Shown piece by piece: positions 31,101-38,165 of a stretch of 38,165 bases of DNA. Source of the stretch: Oscillospiraceae bacterium (GTDB lineage Bacteria > Bacillota > Clostridia > Oscillospirales > Ruminococcaceae); contig JAFSEN010000059.1 of NCBI GenBank assembly GCA_017435745.1, positions 1 through 38,165 on the forward strand, read 5' to 3'. The stretch's first letter is position 1; each line of letters begins with the position of its first letter. The translations under genes and the position numbers were made by a program. Under the pieces are notes generated by a model. The model was not told where the DNA came from. It searched no databases and worked only from the letters and a program-made list of their open reading frames with translations.

Positions 31101-33199
31101 CCTTGTATCTGCTTTAAGTTTCCAAAAAAAATCAAATCACCGGAAAGTTGGCTGCATCCGGCAAAGGCAAATGCTCCTATACCAATTAAGCTATCCGGCA
31201 TAACAAGGTTTCCGTTTAGTGTACAATTATAAAAAGCATATCTCTCAATGGTTTTCAAACTTTTACCGAATGTAATTTCGCTAATACTTGTTTCATAAAA
31301 AGCATAACTATTTATTTGGGTCAGACTGTCAGGGATTACAAGATTTCCAGTTAAATTAAAACAATTGTAAAAAGCATAGCTTCCTATAGATGTTATCCCT
31401 TCTTCTATAACAAGCGATTTTATATAATCTATAAATTCTGCCCAAGGCGCAGTTGTTATATCACTATCAGAAGAATAGTCTGCCATTGCTCCTTTTCCAA
31501 AAACAGCAAGCCTACCGTCTGAGTCAAGAGTCCATTGAAGGTTTGTTCCACAGGAACCAAGAGCTATTGTTTCCTTTGCATTATATCCTTTCCATTTTCC
31601 ATCAACGATTTCCCAAGTACTGTTTCCTGCAGGATAATAAATCGTATCAGTATTAACATCAAAAACATCGTTTCCTACATTAGGAACATTTACTCTAAAA
31701 TAATATTCATTTACTCCGCAATTATAGAAGGCGTAACCCGAAATCTTTTTAAGGCTTTCAGGCATAATGGTTCTTCCGTTCAAACCGGTACAATCAACGA
31801 AAGCAGAAGCATCTATCCATTCTACTCCTTCACCAACTATAAGATGTCCGTTAAAACCAGAACAACCTGAAAAAGCGCCGTTTCCTATTTTTTTCACATT
31901 ATTAGGAATCGCAATATCGCCTGTAAATCCGGAACAGCTGCTAAAAGCAGACTCTCCTATATCCGTTATGCTTTCAGGTATTACAAGCTTTCCCATTATT
32001 CTTGAACAACCATGGAATGCATATTTTCCAACAGTTGTAACACCATCTTCAATAACAAGAGATTTAAGATCTTCAGCATATTCTGCCCATGGAGCAGTTG
32101 TAATATTATTGTTGACAGAATAATCCGCCATTGCTCCGGTTCCGAAAATTGTAAGAACACCATATTCATCTAATGTCCAGACAAGATTTGTTCCGTCCTC
32201 TTCTCCGCCACAATAACCGTAATCTACAATTCCAATTGTTTTAAACCCACCTGCAAAACTAGACCAGTTGCTATTATCTGCAAGATAGTAAAGCGTATCA
32301 TCTTCATCAAAAGACGGATAATCATAATAAGCAGCAGAAACTCCAGGATACCTTCCTCCGAAATAGTAATCATCTATTCCGCAGTTATAAAAAGACCACT
32401 CATTTAAACTTGCACTGTCATAAAATGCAACTCTTCCCCTCATACCAGAGCAATCCATAAAAGCGCTATCTTCTATTGTAATATAACTACTGTTAATAGT
32501 AAGCGAATCAAAGCCTTTACATTCTATAAAAGCACATTCTCCTATAGTTCTTACACTTTTCGGAATAACAAGGCTTCCTTTAAACCCAGAGAATTCATAG
32601 AAAGCATAGTCACCTATTGTCTCCACTCCTTGTTCAATAACAAGTGAAGTGAATCTTCCCGAATATGTTCTCCAAGGAGCGGTTGTCACAAAACCGCTTC
32701 CGGTATAGTTAACGGTATAATCCGCCATTGCACCGCTTCCGCTTATAGTGAGCACGCCGTTGGAATCAAGGCTCCATTTAAGATTTGTTCCGTCGCCTTC
32801 GCCGCCGCAATCGCCGGAAGCAACTACAGAAGCTTCGAGAGTTGTCGCGTCTTCGCTGAACTCGCTCTCAACATATTCGCCTTGAGCACCGTTTGTTCCC
32901 TCGTCGGAAACCTCGTGCTCATTTTGAGCATCCTCCTCCGGAAGTTCCTCAAGAACAAGTTCGCCCTGCTCCTGCTCTTCCAGAACAGGTTCTTCTTCGG
33001 AAATCTCCTCTTCGATTATTTCCTCTTTGGGAAGTTCTTCCTCCAAAAGTTCTTCCGAAGGGGCAGACTCCTCCTGTTCGGTTTCATCAAGAACAATTTC
33101 TTCGGCAGTTTCTTCCGAAATTTCCGCAGCCCAAACGTTCAGCGGCAGCAACGAAACCACCATCAAAATGCTAAGAAATAACGATACAGCCTTTTTCAT
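25145..33199 (-). CDS. Giant secreted BspA-like leucine-rich-repeat protein with dockerin
   Basis: A 2684-residue secreted protein. A signal peptide (about 1-24, cleavage likely after VWA) is followed by a Glu-rich acidic linker (25-110). Ten modules follow, starting near residues 130, 327, 546, 766, 960, 1265, 1617, 1962, 2250 and 2397. Most open with CGGEGDGTNL and a LTISGxGxMADY segment, continue with 2 to 10 LRR_5 repeats (AFYxCSGFTG, IPxSVTxIG; about 60 in all), and close with a YYF...SFD...W..GKW.GY segment. A type I dockerin (about 2616-2684; DISGDGKVDVQDA and DVDGDGKITAVDA bind calcium) ends it. BspA-like proteins are typically adhesins or host-interaction proteins. The function here is unknown, and no cohesin partner is in view. 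Confidence 0.95.
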   Translation of the reverse strand: MKKAVSLFLSILMVVSLLPLNVWAAEISEETAEEIVLDETEQEESAPSEELLEEELPKEEIIEEEISEEEPVLEEQEQGELVLEELPEEDAQNEHEVSDEGTNGAQGEYVESEFSEDATTLEASVVASGDCGGEGDGTNLKWSLDSNGVLTISGSGAMADYTVNYTGSGFVTTAPWRTYSGRFTSLVIEQGVETIGDYAFYEFSGFKGSLVIPKSVRTIGECAFIECKGFDSLTINSSYITIEDSAFMDCSGMRGRVAFYDSASLNEWSFYNCGIDDYYFGGRYPGVSAAYYDYPSFDEDDTLYYLADNSNWSSFAGGFKTIGIVDYGYCGGEEDGTNLVWTLDEYGVLTIFGTGAMADYSVNNNITTAPWAEYAEDLKSLVIEDGVTTVGKYAFHGCSRIMGKLVIPESITDIGESAFSSCSGFTGDIAIPNNVKKIGNGAFSGCSGFNGHLIVGEGVEWIDASAFVDCTGLNGRTIMPESLKKISGYAFYNCGVNEYYFRVNVPNVGNDVFDVNTDTIYYPAGNSTWEIVDGKWKGYNAKETIALGSCGTNLQWTLDSDGRLAVFGKGAMADYSSDSDITTAPWAEFIDYIKSLVIEEGITSIGSYAFYNCFNLTGNLVIPDSLTQINSYAFYETSISEITFGKSLKTIERYAFYNCTLNGNLVMPDSLIGIGAFAFAGCSQLSGDLIFFGNLKQIQGMAFNSCGINNYYFEGNAPSVNEASNSYPSFDALDDTIYYPANNTTWNAVDGRWKGYVVKTWNAPMGSGFCGGEGDGTNLEWVIDSEGTLTISGEGKMADYSYSEGAPWMSYMGSINSLVIGDGVETIGKYAFYNCDGITGNLTIGNSVYSIKDYAFYDCDGFNGNLIMGRNVSGIGYQAFYSCEGFTGNVVFSTSMSQLGHIDKEAFYNCGINNYYFKSSCPEMINPWDSNDTLYYVESQYHNGWSSVVDNYKKIKYAIAAGNCGENYRDLDWIIDLDGVLTISGSGKMANYSYENGGSGYYITTAPWGDYLDKFSSLVIENGVTNIGDYAFYSCSGLAGDLVIPDSVTDIGEYAFCDCTGFNGSLTIGNNVTTIEVRAFENCREFTGSLIIPDGVTTIMAEAFDGCSGFTGEFVIPDSVTEIDGAAFRGCSGLTGNLIIPNGITVIESWTFHGCSGFDGNLIVPDSVTTIGNYAFQNCSGFTGELIIPESVTAIRGCAFYNCGINKYYFEGNVPIIAGTSESSPSFDVDADTIYYPAGNSTWEIVDGKWNGYIAKEWDPNVIASGYCGGEGDGTNLEWVIGSDGVLTISGTGAMEDYGSSNGTTTAPWGQYADSLKTLVIEDGVTTVGDYAFYNALYLEGGITFPDSLVSIGRYAFQNVTSLDGEIVFGSGLKTIEDSALEGCINITGELILPEGLEAIGDEAFYACSKLTGDLEIPESVTSIGSGAFRGCSGFSGFLIVPEGVSSISSYAFYGCSGFDGELIIAGNVTEIGSYAFYGCSGFDGELIIAGNVTEIGSYAFYGCSGLTGELVIPESVTSIGSYAFSGCSGFEGSVEIPEGVTTIGEKAFYGCGTNEYRFIGNAPAVTAASESAQSFDSDDVIYYPYNKSGWTVSEGKWNGYTAIKYNPEYPDAVAFGFCGASLEWMIDKNGVLTIFGTGAMYDYSRSHNGTEYVGNAPWMEYSDSITSLIIEEGATKIGDYAFYRCDFIGGSLVIPNSVTSIGNMAFYDCSGFTGNLTIGENVATIEEYAFSGCSGFTGKLVLPDNLGEIGEYAFKDCSGFTGDLVIPERVKRIEFCVFENCSGFNGKLVLPKTLTDIGSYSFKNCSGLKGKLLIPDSVTAIGNNAFAGCSGFTGDIVLPYGLEDVPNYIFEGCSGFDGTIVMPKSVTKIGEGAFMDCTGLSGEFTVPETVTTIEGNAFYNCGINDYYFGIKAPKVVAATAEKPSFDENDTIHYPGGSVKWYVENGKWNGYAAQKLEGILASGYCGGEGDGTNLQWSLDYDGTLTISGTGKMEDYNSEQRLVDTSSGYQTVEPKSTAPWYPYEDCIRNIVLEEGITEIGDYAFYSFSRVYSEIVIPEGVTNIGKYTFSITNFKGNLIIPESVKTIEYHAFYNSGFTGKLTLGSKITSIGEYAFYNCGFTGSLEIPENLTKIEKGVFCDCDKFTGELIIPKNVVSIGDSAFYKCSGFSGTVEISEKISSIGASAFKNCGADVYYFLGNAPSVTAASASNPSFDADSDKIVYQYENKTWMLESGKWNGYAVDIWSENYDDIGYCGAGNGENIVWIFDDGKLTLSGTGEMADYTEETVPWGDIKDEITELVLDDDITYIGDYAFYGCTNLTGSLTVSDKVTAIGGKAFYNCGIDEYQFYGDAPSVTAASASDPTFDSDDIIHYPSGNSTWVISNGKWNGYTAFAELCGYCGGEGDGKNLRWEIKDGVLTISGTGTMLSYERSGGITTAPWGAYGEELVSLVIESGVGSIGDNAFYGCEWFKNDLVIPYSIMSIGHSAFYNCNGFTGNLVIPNSVTTIGNSTFYDCSGLTGLVIGDYVEEIGNYAFYRCSGMTGHLEIPGTVSNIGNRAFYNCGINDYRFEGDAPTLKAASATGSFDEEADTIRYPEDNTTWEIVDGKWNGYNAVSHNAVIYGDISGDGKVDVQDAYLARLIAAKLQTPTAEQKELGDVDGDGKITAVDANYIRKFAVNIILEFPVNA
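28682..28843. repeat. Perfect 72-bp tandem duplication inside the giant gene
   Basis: Bases 28682-28753 recur identically at 28754-28825, and 18 further bases match before the first difference at 28844. The unit is 24 codons, one LRR (ELIIAGNVTEIGSYAFYGCS with flanks), so the frame is kept. Other LRRs in the gene differ in DNA, so this looks recent. Confidence 0.9.
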
Positions 33200-33254
33200 T
33201 GCTTCAAAGCCTCCTGCATATATAAAAAACTTATATCAGCCTATAGATATTTTA

Positions 33255-33283
33255 ATTATACATCTTTTAAAGCGATAAATCAA
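33255..33283 (-). promoter_or_regulatory. Promoter of the giant leucine-rich-repeat gene
   Basis: TTGATT (33278-33283), 17 nt, then TATAAT (33255-33260) preceded by TG on the minus strand. It lies between the terminator of the preceding gene and a GGAGG ribosome site, so the giant gene is a single-gene transcription unit. Confidence 0.82.
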
Positions 33284-33306
33284 TCCGGCTTTGCATATAA
33301 ACACAC

Positions 33307-33340
33307 AAAAAGAGCCGCGGCCAACGCCGCGGCTCTTTTT
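33307..33340 (-). terminator. Terminator of the transglutaminase-LRR gene
   Basis: A perfect 14-bp stem, AAAAAGAGCCGCGG (33307-33320) with CCGCGGCTCTTTTT (33327-33340), around a CCAACG loop, ends in T5 on the minus strand just after the gene's stop codon. Confidence 0.9.
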
Positions 33341-33345
33341 ATTTT

Positions 33346-35664
33346 TTATGCTTCAATGGGGAAAGAATCGATTATTTCGACTGCAAATTTTCTGATATAG
33401 TTTGCGTCAACCGCGGTTACTTTTCCGTCGCCGTCAACGTCCGCCGCAAGCTTCTCTTCCTCGGTAGGAGTCTGGAGTTTTGCCGCAAAAAGTCTTGCGA
33501 GATATGCGTCCTGAACGTCAACTTTTCCGTCTCCGCTGATATCGCCGTAAATTACGGTGTTATAGGGAACCGCATTGTATCCTTTCCATTTTCCGTCAAC
33601 TATTTCCCATGTGGGGTTTCCGAAGGGATAATAGATGCTGTCGGTATCCGCATCAAAAGAAGGATAAGTATCTTCCGCCACAAAAACAGCCGGAGCATTT
33701 CCTTCAAAATAAAATTCATCAATTCCGCATTTATAAAAAGCCTGATTTCCAATATTTCCTAAACTTTCTGGAAAAGTAACGCTTCCCGAAAGAGCTGTAC
33801 AATAATAAAATGCATCATAATCAATGGATTCAATGTTTTTGCTCATAACAAGTTTTCCTTCGAATCCTTTGCAGTTTCTGAATGCTCTGTCACATATCAC
33901 GGTAACACTATTCGGAATTATAAGGTCGCCTTTAAATCCAATACAACCGTAAAAAGCCTCTCCACCGATTATATTTAAGCTTTCTCCCAATATAAGATTG
34001 CCTTTGAAACCTCTGCAATTGCTGAAGGCATACTGACCTATATCTGTAACACCATTTCCGATATAAAGGCTTCCGGTGAATCCTTCGCACATATGGAAAG
34101 CATTTTCACCAATGGTCGTTACGCTGTCCGGAATTACAAGGTCGCCTGTAAATCCCGTACACTGGTCGAAAGTATAGTCATATATAGCTTCCACACTGTT
34201 TCCTATAACAAGTTCTCCGTCAAATCCGAGACAATATTTAAAAGCTTCTTCTCCAAGATATATAACACTGTTCGGAATTACAAGATCTCCTTTAAAACCG
34301 CCGCATTTGGCAAAAGCCATTTTTCCAATTGATTCCAGTCTGTTTGAAAGAACAAGCTTTCCATTAAAACCGGAACAATTATAAAATGCCGAATCGCCTA
34401 TTGAAACAACGGTATCGGGGATTATGAGATCCCCCGTTATTCCGGAAAGGCTATAGAATGCATAATTACTGATTGAGGTTATCCCTTCTTCAAAAACAAT
34501 GGTTTTAATTTTAGTGGAATGGTCAAACCAAGGAGCATATACATAGCTGTAATCCGCCATTGCGCCTGTTCCGCTTATCGTGAGCACGCCGTCTTTATCA
34601 AGACTCCATTCAAGATTCGTTCCGTCGCCTTCGCCTCCGCAATAGCCGGAAGCAACTAAATTGCTTCCGCCGGTCACGTCGTCAAGACTGCTGTCATAAA
34701 CGTAATCGCTCGCGCCCATGGGATATTCCGCATGGAAAGCGGCTGTGTCATATTCGTCAAATCTTTCGTGCTTTACAAAATTGCTTTCGTTAAGAAGGAA
34801 ATAATCATATTCGCTCTGTCCTGCATCCCAGGTGGAATCGAGATTATAATAATAATTTCCGAGTTTTACAATATTCCAGCCGTGGTTGCCGCCGTCTCCA
34901 AGTCCGGCAATAAGTCTTGCGTCGATTCCCTCTTCAAGAGAAAGACGGTAGAACAAAAGCGCATATCCCTGGCAAACGGCCGTTTTGTTGATTGCAGCCG
35001 CATACGCGCTGAATTTAAGCGTATATGCGTTGTTGTTCAGGTTGGTATTATCATACGTTACGTTTGCGCAGATATAGTCATAGATAGCTTTGACTTTCAG
35101 GTAATCGTTTTTGCCCTCGATATCAAGGCTTTCGAGAATTCTGTCAACTTCTGCGTCAAGTTCAGCTTCCTGGGCGGCTGTTGTGTAATAAACCATGTTA
35201 TAGGTAACGGTCAGCTCGCAATAGTCTTCATACGTATAGCCGCTGATGTGAGCATCATATCCGCCGTGATGCCATTTTAGATAATCTCCGTAAATGGGAT
35301 CGCCTGTGTGCTCAAGCGCTTTATGAAAAATTTCCGCCGCCCTTGCCTTAGCTTCTTCTGCATTATATGCACCCATTCTTATATGAACAACCGCCTGCGC
35401 TTTTCTGTCGGCAAGCTGCGGTTTTAAAATTTCCGCAGCTTCTTCAACAGTTTCAACATAAACGGGTGTTCCCGAGAAAAGAGTGGAATGATTCTTTTCC
35501 CCGGAAACTTCATTTTCAATGTCTTCTTCAGATATTATATCCGCATAAAGCGGGTTTACATAGGTGTAAGAAGTTTCAACTTTTTCTGCCGGCTGGGCCG
35601 TGCTCAAAACCGGAAATTCAAGAGCGAGCATGATGCTCAAAAGAACCGATATAATCCTTTTCAA
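33346..35664 (-). CDS. Secreted transglutaminase-like / leucine-rich-repeat / dockerin protein (TTG start)
   Basis: A 772-residue secreted protein. A signal peptide (about 1-23) is followed by a transglutaminase-like cysteine-protease-fold domain (about 185-285) with a complete triad: Cys231 in TAVCQGYA, His261 in NHGWN and Asp276 in YNLDSTWD. One CGGEGDGTNLEW module with about 11 LRR_5 repeats follows (about 340-640), then a dockerin (about 705-772). Such domains in bacteria act as peptidases or crosslinkers; activity is inferred from the triad. The N-terminal 30-180 region has no family I recognise. TTG start with AAGGTG 6 nt upstream. Its LRR module and dockerin closely match the giant protein downstream, indicating paralogy. 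Confidence 0.92.
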   Translation of the reverse strand: MKRIISVLLSIMLALEFPVLSTAQPAEKVETSYTYVNPLYADIISEEDIENEVSGEKNHSTLFSGTPVYVETVEEAAEILKPQLADRKAQAVVHIRMGAYNAEEAKARAAEIFHKALEHTGDPIYGDYLKWHHGGYDAHISGYTYEDYCELTVTYNMVYYTTAAQEAELDAEVDRILESLDIEGKNDYLKVKAIYDYICANVTYDNTNLNNNAYTLKFSAYAAAINKTAVCQGYALLFYRLSLEEGIDARLIAGLGDGGNHGWNIVKLGNYYYNLDSTWDAGQSEYDYFLLNESNFVKHERFDEYDTAAFHAEYPMGASDYVYDSSLDDVTGGSNLVASGYCGGEGDGTNLEWSLDKDGVLTISGTGAMADYSYVYAPWFDHSTKIKTIVFEEGITSISNYAFYSLSGITGDLIIPDTVVSIGDSAFYNCSGFNGKLVLSNRLESIGKMAFAKCGGFKGDLVIPNSVIYLGEEAFKYCLGFDGELVIGNSVEAIYDYTFDQCTGFTGDLVIPDSVTTIGENAFHMCEGFTGSLYIGNGVTDIGQYAFSNCRGFKGNLILGESLNIIGGEAFYGCIGFKGDLIIPNSVTVICDRAFRNCKGFEGKLVMSKNIESIDYDAFYYCTALSGSVTFPESLGNIGNQAFYKCGIDEFYFEGNAPAVFVAEDTYPSFDADTDSIYYPFGNPTWEIVDGKWKGYNAVPYNTVIYGDISGDGKVDVQDAYLARLFAAKLQTPTEEEKLAADVDGDGKVTAVDANYIRKFAVEIIDSFPIEA

Positions 35665-35696
35665 TCAAATCACCTTGTTTTTTATCATAATAAAGG

Positions 35697-35727
35697 GCAA
35701 ACCTGCCCATAAATTGGGCAGGTTTGC
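35697..35727 (-). terminator. Stem-loop terminator after the CxxC-repeat gene
   Basis: GCAAACCTGCCCA (35697-35709) pairs perfectly with TGGGCAGGTTTGC (35715-35727). The T tract on the minus strand is modest (CCCTTTATT), so termination may be partial and the transglutaminase-LRR gene may share the transcript. Confidence 0.65.
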
Positions 35728-35750
35728 AGATTTTTAAAAACTATTTAGGT

Positions 35751-38165
35751 TCAGTGTTTTTTACCGATGATTGCTGCGGCTCCGATTACAGCCATTGCTG
35801 CAAGAGGAAGCATTGCGGGAGCACCGGTGTTGGGGTTCTTTTCTTCGTTTTCTTCAGGGATAAGAATATCGTTGTTGTCGGTGGAAGGACGTTCAGCAAT
35901 TTCTGCATCTCTGTAAGCTATGGCGAAGGGAGAGAGGCTGTAAACCTTTATTACAAGGCCATTAAAGGTCTTTTTAGGCTTAATAATCTCGATAGTTCCG
36001 TCGTCTTTGAGATGTGCAATTTCGAAGATATCGTTAAGGTCGCTGCCTTCCGGATAAGGAATGCAGATTTCAATTCCGCCTTCGGGGAAGTCATCATGGT
36101 GGACTTCTCTCCAACCGTCAACGGTCTTGATTTCAAGAATGAGTTCAACATATTCGATTTCGCTGTTATATTTGTTGAATTTTCCGCCGGAATAAATTGC
36201 TTTTTCCAACTCATCGATTATTTTTTCTTTGGTGGAATATTTATCCTTGAACTGTTCGGGAAGATTTGCAGGTACTCTGATTTCTTCTTTCATAACTACT
36301 CTGTGCTCATCTTCGGAACCGGGAACTTCAACATCGATAATTACATCGTTTTCGTTTTCGAGTTTATCGATAGTTTTGCTTTCTTTTGCATCGCATCCTT
36401 CGTTGCGGCAATGACGTTCTTTAAGTCCGGTTTCTTCGGTTGTGGGTTCTTTTACGGTTTCCCAATCGCTCCAATCGTGAGCATCCGGAACAACGTCAAT
36501 ATCTTCTTTGGTTATAGTCTGGGTTTCTGCCCATTCAGCGCTGAATTCTGCGGTATATTCGGTAACACCTTTTTCTACGCAGTTGGGTTCTTTTACAACT
36601 TTGGAAGTTACGGTTGCTTCTGCAGTTTCAACATGGCTTTCGTCACGTACGCAAACATGTTTTGCGGTGCAGGCTTTTCCGTCTTCGCTCCAATCGTAAG
36701 AAACTTCGGACCATTCATGGCCAAGAGGCTCAACGGTTTCGGTTGCTCTGTAACCGCATTCGTATCCGCAGGTGATTACGATTTCGCCGCTTTCGGTACA
36801 GGTTTCGTTTTTGGTTTTTACGCTGATGAAGTCATGAGCATCGGGATCGATTGCAACAACTTCGGTCTTGATATGCTCGGAATCATATTCGCAGGTAAAG
36901 GTCTTTTCACCTTCTGCGGAACAGGTAGGAGCGGTTGTGATTTCGCCCTCGTTCCATTTATGAGCATTTGCATCTTTTGCAACGGACTGGGTTTTGGTGT
37001 GTTCGGGGTTGTGTTCACAGGTAAAGGTTTTTACACCCTCTGCGGAACAGGTGGGAGCGGTTGTGATTTCGCCCTCGTTCCATGCATGAGCATCTTCAAC
37101 AATATCGATATCGGATACTACTTTGGTCTGTTCTTCTGCCCAGGTTGCAATAAATCTTGCGGTATATTTAGTCTGTCCTTTTTCGGTACAGTTGGGTTCT
37201 TTTACAATTTCGGAGGAAATTGCAGCTACTGCAGTTTCGACGTGGCTTGCATCGTTTTTGCAAACGCGTTTTGCGGTGCAGGTTTTTCCGTCTTCGCTCC
37301 AATTATATTCGGTTGCGTTCCAGCTGTGACCAAGAGCACCGATAACTTCCTGTGCTTTAAGAACTTCGCCGCAACGGTCGCAATGTTTACCTTCGGTAAG
37401 ACCGGTTGTGGTACAGGTTGCTTCAACAGCCTCGTCGATTACTTCGTTATGGCCGAGAGCTTCAATTTCTTCAAAAGTAGTGTAATCGCATCTGTTGCAG
37501 GTTACATAAGGTTCATAGCCGCCTTCGGTACAGGTTGCCGCTTTGCCTTCATGCTCAACGGTGTCGTGTCCAAGTGCATCGACAACTTCCTGTGCTACGA
37601 GAACTTCGCCGCAAACGTCGCAATGTTTACCTTCGGTAAGACCGGTTTCGGTGCAGGTAGGTTCAACAGCTTCGTCAACAACTTCGGTGTGTCCGAGAGC
37701 AGCGACAACTTCCTGTTCTACAAGAACCTCGCCGCAAACAGAGCAGTGTTTGCCTTCGGTAAGGCCGGTTTCGGTGCAGGTAGGTTCAACAGCTTCGTCA
37801 ACAACTTCGGTATGGCCAAGTGCTGGAATTTCTTCCTGCGCTTCAAGGATTTCTCCGCAGATTCCGCATTTGGAACCTTCGGTAAGACCGGTTTCGGTAC
37901 AGGTAGGTTCAACCGCTTCGTCAATTACTTCGGTGTGTCCGAGTGCGGGAACAACTTCCTGCGCAACAAGAACTTCGCCGCATTTTCCGCAATGTTTACC
38001 TTCGGTAAGTCCGGTTTCGGTACATGTAGGTGCAACCGCTTCGTCTATTACTTCGGTGTGCTCGGTGCAGAGTTTTTCACCGCAGCGGTCGCAGATATAA
38101 TCGTCATTTTCATCAATGTGTCCGAGTGCGGGGATAACTTCCTGTTCAACGAGGACCTCGCCGCA
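35751..38165 (-). CDS. Large cell-surface repeat protein with NPNTG sorting-like signal (5' end outside the window)
   Basis: The frame is open from the right edge to the stop at 35751, giving at least 804 C-terminal residues; the start is outside the window. The region begins with tandem 41-residue repeats ([20 protein letters not shown] then [20 protein letters not shown]) with CxxC pairs, followed by diverged copies: two [17 protein letters not shown] units 42 residues apart and two WSEDGKxCTAKxVC units. A non-repetitive domain of about 170 residues follows, and the protein ends in NPNTGAPAM, a hydrophobic stretch and KKH. The end resembles an LPXTG-type sortase signal of the NPxTG variety, so the protein is probably wall-anchored, although no sortase is seen here. 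The CxxC repeats could bind metal; that is inference. Confidence 0.85.
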   Translation of the reverse strand, partial: CGEVLVEQEVIPALGHIDENDDYICDRCGEKLCTEHTEVIDEAVAPTCTETGLTEGKHCGKCGEVLVAQEVVPALGHTEVIDEAVEPTCTETGLTEGSKCGICGEILEAQEEIPALGHTEVVDEAVEPTCTETGLTEGKHCSVCGEVLVEQEVVAALGHTEVVDEAVEPTCTETGLTEGKHCDVCGEVLVAQEVVDALGHDTVEHEGKAATCTEGGYEPYVTCNRCDYTTFEEIEALGHNEVIDEAVEATCTTTGLTEGKHCDRCGEVLKAQEVIGALGHSWNATEYNWSEDGKTCTAKRVCKNDASHVETAVAAISSEIVKEPNCTEKGQTKYTARFIATWAEEQTKVVSDIDIVEDAHAWNEGEITTAPTCSAEGVKTFTCEHNPEHTKTQSVAKDANAHKWNEGEITTAPTCSAEGEKTFTCEYDSEHIKTEVVAIDPDAHDFISVKTKNETCTESGEIVITCGYECGYRATETVEPLGHEWSEVSYDWSEDGKACTAKHVCVRDESHVETAEATVTSKVVKEPNCVEKGVTEYTAEFSAEWAETQTITKEDIDVVPDAHDWSDWETVKEPTTEETGLKERHCRNEGCDAKESKTIDKLENENDVIIDVEVPGSEDEHRVVMKEEIRVPANLPEQFKDKYSTKEKIIDELEKAIYSGGKFNKYNSEIEYVELILEIKTVDGWREVHHDDFPEGGIEICIPYPEGSDLNDIFEIAHLKDDGTIEIIKPKKTFNGLVIKVYSLSPFAIAYRDAEIAERPSTDNNDILIPEENEEKNPNTGAPAMLPLAAMAVIGAAAIIGKKH
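37581..38072. repeat. Tandem 123-bp coding repeats
   Basis: The marker CTTCGGTAAG or its variant recurs at 37631, 37754, 37877 and 38000, exactly 123 bp apart, giving four consecutive 41-codon units. Diverged units lie on both sides. The copies are similar but not identical, with changes mostly in the middle of the unit. Confidence 0.85.

Noticed and set aside
37581..38072. CRISPR-like regular repeats
   Set aside because: The 123-bp units are contiguous coding repeats in frame, with no unique spacers and no cas genes nearby. The same applies to the LRR repeats of the giant gene.
1..38165. tRNA, rRNA, riboswitch, T-box or SRP RNA genes
   Set aside because: I saw no cloverleaf with a TTCRA loop, no rRNA-like conserved stretch and no recognisable riboswitch core in the gene-free intervals. 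This was by eye only, so a covariance-model scan would be decisive.

Overview
The window reads as chromosome of a low-GC, Gram-positive (monoderm) member of the class Clostridia, most likely a gut-type Oscillospirales/Ruminococcaceae-like or related uncultured lineage. The grounds are the gene order mraZ-rsmH-ftsL-spoVD-murE-murF-mraY-ftsW-murG-ftsQ-ftsZ, the ylxM-ffh-rpsP-khpA-rimM-trmD block, strong AGGAGG ribosome sites, many TTG starts, sigma-A promoters of TTGACA-N17-TATAAT type, an HPr with both His15 and Ser46, and dockerin/BspA-type surface proteins. The genus is inference. SpoVD and a SpoIID-like protein suggest spore formation. Every gene I can support lies on the minus strand, so transcription runs from high to low coordinates. 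I see no tRNA, rRNA, CRISPR, transposase or phage gene.

From high to low coordinates. (1) 25.1-38.2 kb is a block of surface proteins: the C-terminal part of a large protein with CxxC repeats and an NPNTG sorting-like signal (cut by the window edge), a transglutaminase-like/leucine-rich-repeat/dockerin protein, and a 2684-residue BspA-like leucine-rich-repeat protein of ten modules that also ends in a dockerin. (2) 20.7-25.1 kb is a translation and protein-targeting operon, ylxM-ffh-rpsP-khpA-rimM-trmD plus a DUF554 membrane protein, driven by a consensus promoter. (3) 16.6-20.6 kb holds ptsH (HPr), a small palindromic repeat element, uvrC, and the operon rsmD-coaD-coiled-coil protein.

(4) 3.5-16.4 kb is the dcw division and cell-wall cluster. 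Its promoter carries three GTGG boxes spaced exactly 10 bp, the expected MraZ operator. The genes make lipid II (murE, murF, mraY, murG), polymerise and crosslink it (ftsW, spoVD-type PBP) and build the divisome (ftsL-like, ftsQ, ftsZ). ftsZ is set apart by a terminator and has its own candidate promoter. (5) 1.2-3.5 kb is a three-gene set: an unknown protein, a SpoIID-like/peptidoglycan-binding protein and a peptidoglycan-binding protein. None has a recognisable signal peptide, which would fit a mother-cell or spore role. (6) 0.2-1.1 kb is a small XRE regulator with two membrane proteins, behind a promoter flanked by two copies of a near-palindrome.

The less ordinary observations are: a shared N-terminal peptide at identical residue positions in FtsL-like and FtsW; a perfect 72-bp tandem duplication and base-composition mosaicism inside the giant gene; near-identical dockerin-coding tails 8.2 kb apart; promoters whose -35 box sits in the loop of the preceding terminator (ylxM, probably uvrC); and a repeat element inside the uvrC leader. 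No clearly new enzymatic system is evident. The surface-protein block is the best candidate for uncharacterised biology.
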